This document shows, piece by piece, positions 59,843 through 64,000 of a DNA stretch of 64,000 nt; the stretch's first letter is position 1, and the number at the start of each line of letters is the position of its first letter. This DNA comes from Microbispora sp. NBC_01189. GTDB taxonomy: Bacteria; Actinomycetota; Actinomycetes; Streptosporangiales; Streptosporangiaceae. Both the position numbers and the translations under genes were made by a program. The notes below the pieces were generated by a model that worked only from the letters and a program-made list of their open reading frames with translations, did not search any database and was not told the DNA's origin. The stretch is taken from contig NZ_CP108581.1 of NCBI RefSeq assembly GCF_036010665.1, forward strand, positions 2,585,501 to 2,649,500. The letters run 5' to 3'.

Positions 59843-60457
59843 TCATCCATCCAGGTAACGCTGCACCGTCGGGGCCAGGAGCGTCACGAGTTCCTCGACG
59901 TCCACCGACGCCATCGGCTCCATCCCGAGGATGTACCGGATCATCACCACCCCGAACATCTGGGCGAAGGCGGCCTCCGTCCGCAGCGGCGGGATGCCGA
60001 GCGCCTCGGCCACCCGGCCCAGGATCGCGGTGCCGAAGAACTCCCGGATCATGCCGACGGCCTGCTCGTTCACCATCGCCGTCCGCATCACCCCGAGCAC
60101 CCGCTCCCGCGCCACCGGGTCCGCCGTCATCGTGAGGATGAAGCGGACGATCCGCTCGCCGATCTCCTCGCGCGGCCCCGCGAGAAGCATGGGCAGGACC
60201 GTCGAGGGGTCCGCGGGGAACTCCATGGCCGCGACGAACATGCCCTCCTTGTTGTCGAAATAGTGGTGGAGGAGGGCGGGGTCGACGCCGGCCTCGCGGG
60301 CGATGCCCCGGATCGTGGCCTTGTCGAAGCCCTTCTCCGCGAAGACCCTGCGCGCCGCGGCCAGGATCTCCCCACGCGTGTCCGCCGCGCCCGGCCGCCG
60401 GCCGGGACGCCGCGGCCGCCGGCCGCTCTCCGGCACCTGGGGGACCTCGGTGGTCAC
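59843..60457 (-). CDS. TetR-family transcriptional regulator
   Basis: A 204-residue protein. After a Pro/Arg-rich tail comes the HTH (RGEILAAARRVFAEKGFDKATIRGIAREAGVDPALLHHYFDNKEGMFVAAM). C-terminal ligand domain ~90-204. It starts 2 bp after the stop of the methyltransferase gene, so it is the last gene of a three-gene leftward operon and lies next to the iron-sulfur oxidoreductase. Possibly controls that gene. Confidence 0.9.
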   Translation of the reverse strand: MTTEVPQVPESGRRPRRPGRRPGAADTRGEILAAARRVFAEKGFDKATIRGIAREAGVDPALLHHYFDNKEGMFVAAMEFPADPSTVLPMLLAGPREEIGERIVRFILTMTADPVARERVLGVMRTAMVNEQAVGMIREFFGTAILGRVAEALGIPPLRTEAAFAQMFGVVMIRYILGMEPMASVDVEELVTLLAPTVQRYLDG

Positions 60458-60459
60458 GG

Positions 60460-61317
60460 TCAGCCCCTGCGTCCCACCGCGAGGTACACGCGCATGGGCA
60501 CGGTGAGCCTGCCGTCGGGGAACACGCGGCCGAGTTCGGCGCGCTCCCGGGCGAGCAGGTCCGCCACCACGTCGCCGTCCATGCTGGCCATGTAGGAGTG
60601 CGTACGCAGGTCGGTGAGGAAGTCCTCCAGCCGCACCGACCTCGTCCAGGTGACCCAGGTCTCGGCCACGTCGAGACCACTGCCGAAGGCGCCGCCGGGA
60701 CCATCGCCGGACATGGCCGCGGCGATGGGCGGCATGCTCCACCCGGGCAGCACCGGACCGATGTAGCCCGGGCATGACTCGGCGATCCGCACCTGGTTGG
60801 CCGCCAGCCAGTCGGCCTTGCCGGGGTCCACGCTGTTCCACCACCCCGCGACCGCGCCGTCCGCCCGGGTCACCCGTACGGCCTCGGCGACCGACAGCGC
60901 GGGGTCGAGCCAGTGCCACGACTGGGCGTAGGTCACGAGGTCGGCCACGCCCGCGCGGAAGGGCAGGTCGTCGCCGTTCGCCAGCAGGGCCGGGCAGGTC
61001 GTGCGGGCCCGGAGCCGGGCCAGCATCCGCTCGCCCCGGTCGACGGCGACGACCCGGGCGCCGCGGTCGAGCAGCCCCCGGGTCGAGATGCCGGTGCCCG
61101 CCCCCACGTCGATCACCGTCGCGCCGTCGAGCCGGATGCCCGACAGCTCCTCCAGAGCGAGGTAGAGGGCCTCCGGATAGTGCGGCCTGGTCGCGTCGTA
61201 CTCCTCCGAGACGAGGTCGAACACCCGGTGGCTGCCGGTCAGCCGTCCACTCGCGAGGCCGTCGGTCACGAGGTCGTCGTCCATGAGGCCGTCGTCGCTC
61301 ATGAGGCCGTCGTTCAT
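60460..61317 (-). CDS. Class I SAM-dependent methyltransferase
   Basis: A 285-residue protein: [40 protein letters not shown] (motif I), [32 protein letters not shown]. This matches Methyltransf_11/25-type small-molecule methyltransferases. Three in-frame ATGs occur in a repeated [16 protein letters not shown] leader; the first (61317) overlaps the upstream stop by 4 bases and is preferred. Substrate unknown. Confidence 0.87.
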   Translation of the reverse strand: MNDGLMSDDGLMDDDLVTDGLASGRLTGSHRVFDLVSEEYDATRPHYPEALYLALEELSGIRLDGATVIDVGAGTGISTRGLLDRGARVVAVDRGERMLARLRARTTCPALLANGDDLPFRAGVADLVTYAQSWHWLDPALSVAEAVRVTRADGAVAGWWNSVDPGKADWLAANQVRIAESCPGYIGPVLPGWSMPPIAAAMSGDGPGGAFGSGLDVAETWVTWTRSVRLEDFLTDLRTHSYMASMDGDVVADLLARERAELGRVFPDGRLTVPMRVYLAVGRRG

Positions 61318-62129
61318 GAGGCGGTCGAGGAGGCGGCGAAGTGGTGCCTGGCGAACGCGAGCGCCTCGGTGAGGTCCTCGATCCGCTCGGTGCGGCTGGC
61401 CGCCCTGCGCGTGTTGATCTCCAGGACGACCAGCCCGCGATATCCGCTCCCGGCCAGGCGCTCCAGCATCGGCGCGCACGGCTGCGTCCCCCGGCCCGGG
61501 ACCAGGTGCTCGTCCTTGTTGGTCGTGCCCAGGCCGTCGGCCAGATGCAGGTGGGCCAGCCGGTCGCCCAGCTTGGTGGCCATCTCCATCGCGTCCGAGC
61601 CGGACACCGCCGTGTGGGAGAGGTCGAGCGTCACGTCGGGGAAGTCGTAGTCGACGGGGTTCCAGTCCGGCGCGTACGGCACAACCTCGTTGCCCCTCGC
61701 CCGCAGCGGGAACATGTTCTCCACCGCGAAGACGACGTCGGTCTCGTCGCGCATCCTCGCCAGGCCCTTCTCGAACTCCTTGGCGTAGTCGCGCTGCCAG
61801 CGGAAGGGCGGGTGGACGACGACCGTCCGCGCGCCCAGCCGCTCGGCCGCCTCGCGGGCCCTGCGCAGCTTCACCCAGGGGTCGCGGCCCCACACCCGCT
61901 GGGTCACCAGCAGACAGGGCGCGTGGATGGCCAGGACCGGGATCTGGTAGTGGTCGCGCAGCCGCTGGAGGACCTCGACGTCCTGGCTGACCGGGTCCTG
62001 TCCGACCATGATCTCTACGCCGTCGTACCCGAGCCTGGCGGCCAGCTCGAAGGCGTCCGGCGTCCGTTCCGGGTACACCGACGCCGTCGACAACGCCACC
62101 ACGCCACTGGGCACGCGGATGTCACTCAT
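61314..62129 (-). CDS. Sugar phosphate isomerase/epimerase family TIM-barrel protein
   Basis: A 271-residue protein: [97 protein letters not shown]. The His, Glu and Asp residues are typical of xylose-isomerase-like/AP endonuclease 2 metal sites. GGGAGG 8 bases upstream of ATG 62129. First gene of the operon with the methyltransferase and TetR. Confidence 0.88.
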   Translation of the reverse strand: MSDIRVPSGVVALSTASVYPERTPDAFELAARLGYDGVEIMVGQDPVSQDVEVLQRLRDHYQIPVLAIHAPCLLVTQRVWGRDPWVKLRRAREAAERLGARTVVVHPPFRWQRDYAKEFEKGLARMRDETDVVFAVENMFPLRARGNEVVPYAPDWNPVDYDFPDVTLDLSHTAVSGSDAMEMATKLGDRLAHLHLADGLGTTNKDEHLVPGRGTQPCAPMLERLAGSGYRGLVVLEINTRRAASRTERIEDLTEALAFARHHFAASSTAS

Positions 62130-62293
62130 GAGGCCAGCCTCCCCTGGCGGCCCCCGGGGCACGTTCCAGTCCCGTGGCCGTGGCCGTCCGTTCGCTCCCT
62201 GCGCCCGTTCACGGATCCAGCCTAAGCCGCACCCGCGCCGCACGCCGCTTCGCCACAATCAACTACCCAAGGTCGCGAACTAATGTGGGGCGC

Positions 62294-62992
62294 ATGGCAC
62301 GGATCGTGAACGGGGCCGTACCCAGCCCGAACATCTGGAACACCCCCCAGGTCTACGAGCTGGAGAACCGCGCCGTCGGACCGGCGGGCGCGGTGGAGGC
62401 CGCGATGCGGGCCGTACGGCCGTGGGACGGCGCGACGGTGCTCGACATCGGCTGCGGCACGGGCTTCCACCTGCCGGCGCTCGCCGCCGACGCGGCGAGG
62501 GTCGTGGGCGTGGAGCCGCACGGCGGCCTCGCCGCAAGGGCCGCCGCCCGCTGCGCGGCGCTGCCCAACGTCGCGGTGCGCACGGGCACCGCGCAGGCGC
62601 TGCCCGTCCCCGACGCGTCGGCCGACGTGACGATGGCGCGCTGGGCGTACTTCTTCGGCCCGGGGTGCGAACCCGGGCTGCGCGAGCTCGGAAGAGTGCT
62701 GCGCCGGGGCGGCGTGGCGTTCGTCGTGGACGTGGACGCCTCCCGCGACGCCTTCGGCCGCTGGTTCCGCCGGTCGGTGCCGTCGTACTCCCCCGAGGCC
62801 GTGGAGCGCTTCTGGTCGCGGCAGGGCTGGCGGCGTGAGCCGCTGGACCTGCGCATGACCTTCGAGTCGCGGGCCGACCTGGAGGCGGTGCTGCGCATCG
62901 AGTTCACCCCAGAGGTGGCCGAGGACGCGCTGCGGGAGATCGGCGGCCTGGAGATCGCCTATCCGAACGTCCTCAGGTGGCGGGAGTTCTGA
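62294..62992 (+). CDS. Class I SAM-dependent methyltransferase
   Basis: A 232-residue protein: VLDIGCGTGFHLPALAADAARVVGVEPH (motifs I and II), PVPDASADVTMARWAYFFGPG, ELGRVLRRGGVAFVVDVD. ATG 62294. Divergent from the isomerase operon. The stop codon lies within a degenerate ~19-bp repeat array. Substrate unknown. Confidence 0.9.
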   Translation: MARIVNGAVPSPNIWNTPQVYELENRAVGPAGAVEAAMRAVRPWDGATVLDIGCGTGFHLPALAADAARVVGVEPHGGLAARAAARCAALPNVAVRTGTAQALPVPDASADVTMARWAYFFGPGCEPGLRELGRVLRRGGVAFVVDVDASRDAFGRWFRRSVPSYSPEAVERFWSRQGWRREPLDLRMTFESRADLEAVLRIEFTPEVAEDALREIGGLEIAYPNVLRWREF

Positions 62993-63049
62993 AGGCGGCG
63001 GAAGTTCTCGGAGGTGGGGGGAATTCTTGGAGGCGGGGGGAATTCCGAG
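62975..63049. repeat. Four degenerate ~19-bp tandem repeats at the end of the methyltransferase gene
   Basis: Units begin AGG(T/C)GG and end in (A/G)TTC(T/C)(T/C)G: at about 62975, 62993, 63012 and 63031. The first contains the methyltransferase stop. They lie just upstream of the MerR promoter. Confidence 0.6.
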
Positions 63050-63057
63050 CTCCGCCC

Positions 63058-63089
63058 TTGACCTTGTCACCGACGTCAACCTTTACCGT
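63058..63089 (+). promoter_or_regulatory. MerR-type operator/promoter
   Basis: TTGAC (63058-63062) and GTCAA (63075-63079) form an inverted repeat in the spacer of a promoter with -35 TTGACC (63058) and a possible -10 near 63083-63089, giving the 19-20 bp spacing typical of MerR-activated promoters. It precedes the MerR gene by ~40 bases. Confidence 0.55.
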
Positions 63090-63124
63090 CGTGCCCGGAG
63101 GCGGGCGGGCCGAGGAGGAGACCG

Positions 63125-63505
63125 ATGCGGATCGGCGAGCTGGCCCGGCGCGCGGGTGTGAGCACCCGCGCGCTGCGCCACTACGAGCAGCAGGGCCTCA
63201 TCCGGTCGCGCCGCTCGGCGAACGGCTACCGGGAGTACGACGAGTCGGACGTCCGGCTCGTCACCGAGATCCGCGCCCTGATGGCGGTCGGCTTCACGCT
63301 GGAGGACGCCCGGCCGTTCGTGGACTGCCTCAGGTCGGGGCATCCGTCGGGAGGCTCCTGCCCCGAGTCGGTCGCGGTGTACCAGCGCAAGCTGGCCGAG
63401 ATCGACGACCGCATCCGGGACCTGCTCGCCCGCCGCGCCGAGGTGGCCGCCCAGCTCACCTCGGCCTGCCCCGGCTGCCTGGTGACACGACGAGGAGAAT
63501 CATGA
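63125..63505 (+). CDS. MerR-family transcriptional regulator
   Basis: A 126-residue protein: MRIGELARRAGVSTRALRHYEQQGLIRSRRSANGYREYDESDVRLVTEIRALMAVGFTLEDARPFVDCL. The C-terminal coiled coil (VAVYQRKLAEIDDRIRDLLARRAEV) ends with CPGC, similar to redox- or metal-sensing members. Stop overlaps the thioredoxin ATG (ATGA), implying control of thiol redox status by the regulator. Confidence 0.92.
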   Translation: MRIGELARRAGVSTRALRHYEQQGLIRSRRSANGYREYDESDVRLVTEIRALMAVGFTLEDARPFVDCLRSGHPSGGSCPESVAVYQRKLAEIDDRIRDLLARRAEVAAQLTSACPGCLVTRRGES

Positions 63506-63816
63506 TCACGTTGACCGCGGAGAACTTCGACGAGCAGGTGCTGCGCAGCTCCACGCCGGTGCTGGTGGACTTCTGGACCGACTGGTGCCCGCCGTGCAAG
63601 ATGATCGCCCCGATCCTGGAGGAGATCGACGCCGAGCTCGGCGGCCGTCTCACGGTGGCCAAGCTCAACGCCGACGACCACCCCGAGATCGCGCGACGTT
63701 ACGACGTCCTCGGCTTTCCCACCCTCAACCTCTACCGCGACGGCGAGGTCGTCCACCAGATCAGGGGCGCCAAGCCCAAGCGCCTGCTGCTCGCCGACCT
63801 CGTGGACCATCTGTGA
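63502..63816 (+). CDS. Thioredoxin with CPPC active site
   Basis: A 104-residue protein: VLVDFWTDWCPPCKMIAPILEEI, active site Cys29-Pro-Pro-Cys32 instead of CGPC; later VAKLNADDHPEIARRYDVLGFPTLNLYRDGE with the cis-Pro. It is coupled to the MerR gene. The CPPC pair may shift the redox potential. Electron donor not visible. Confidence 0.93.
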   Translation: MITLTAENFDEQVLRSSTPVLVDFWTDWCPPCKMIAPILEEIDAELGGRLTVAKLNADDHPEIARRYDVLGFPTLNLYRDGEVVHQIRGAKPKRLLLADLVDHL

Positions 63817-63826
63817 TATCGGGGGC

Positions 63827-63854
63827 GGCTTATATAAGCCTTGACTTTTATAAG
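63827..63854. promoter_or_regulatory. ArsR-type operator: two AT-rich palindromes
   Basis: GGCTTATATAAGCC (63827-63840) is a perfect 14-bp palindrome; CTTTTATAAG (63845-63854) is a near copy of its core 16 bp later. Both precede the ArsR GTG by 22-50 bases. Confidence 0.65.
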
Positions 63855-63876
63855 CTGCCCTCGGCATAGTGGGCCC

Positions 63877-64000
63877 GTGCACGCATTCGACGCGCTGGGG
63901 GATCCGGTGCGACGCCGGATCCTGGAGCTGCTCAGCGAAGGGGAGCAGACGTCGGGCGCGGTCACCGCCGCCATCCGCGCCGAGTTCGGGATCTCGCAGC
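63877..64000 (+). CDS. ArsR-family regulator, N-terminal part (truncated by window edge)
   Basis: Starts GTG 63877 and reads HAFDALGDPVRRRILELLSEGEQTSGAVTAAIRAEFGISQ, the beginning of an ArsR wHTH. The paired AT-rich palindromes upstream suggest autoregulation. The rest is outside the window. Confidence 0.8.
   Translation, partial: MHAFDALGDPVRRRILELLSEGEQTSGAVTAAIRAEFGISQ

Overview
The window is high-GC DNA with dense, often overlapping genes, GTG starts and 4-bp stop/start overlaps. A mycothiol-type maleylpyruvate isomerase, an Rv2466c-like mycothiol enzyme, an F420-type PPOX protein and a DivIVA-like coiled coil point to a filamentous actinomycete. The family is probably Streptosporangiaceae; that is an inference, because no rRNA is present.

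Layout. 0-2.7 kb: end of a methyltransferase gene, translationally coupled to an unusual heme-oxygenase-like diiron/GT2 fusion, then a CDGSH protein. 2.8-8.7 kb: a four-gene leftward operon with a membrane-anchored sigma-like protein, a MinD/ParA-type ATPase, a single-pass membrane protein and a secreted low-complexity protein. 9.3-11.3 kb: a DUF998-type membrane protein behind paired operator-like repeats, and a photolyase. 11.3-22.0 kb: a complete selenocysteine island, selB, selA, selC (tRNA-Sec) and selD, together with a formate dehydrogenase operon whose catalytic subunit carries an in-frame UGA followed by a textbook bacterial SECIS hairpin. A nuclease-like (Rpn-type) gene and a decayed ORF sit between selA and selC. 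22.1-29.6 kb: small hydrolase and regulator genes, a YCII protein with an ECF sigma factor fused to a degenerate tyrosine recombinase, and a secreted discoidin/beta-helix protein.

29.9-38.5 kb is a probable aromatic catabolic locus. A flavin monooxygenase, two flavin reductases and an aldehyde dehydrogenase form one operon. Gentisate dioxygenase, fumarylpyruvate hydrolase and maleylpyruvate isomerase form another. AraC and IclR regulators lie between them. 38.5-50.7 kb holds single genes: ROK repressor, nitroreductase-like DsbA protein, PEP-mutase-like enzyme, kynureninase, GntR regulator, DivIVA-like protein, gamma carbonic anhydrase, EEP phosphatase, mannosyltransferase and serine hydrolase. 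50.8-64 kb holds a two-component system, CsoR, STAS protein, a GT4 operon, a large HdrD-like Fe-S membrane oxidoreductase, a TetR/methyltransferase/isomerase operon, MerR-thioredoxin and a partial ArsR gene.

The strongest integrated system is the selenocysteine island. SelD makes selenophosphate, SelA converts seryl-tRNA-Sec, SelB delivers it at the SECIS, and the only visible client is FdhA, which would pair with FdhB and an NrfD membrane subunit. The strongest oddities elsewhere are the sigma-recombinase fusion, the diiron/GT2 fusion and the membrane sigma-like protein. Several promoters carry clear palindromes matching the regulator encoded next to them (IclR, CsoR, MerR, ArsR, ROK), and four strong hairpin terminators separate gene groups.
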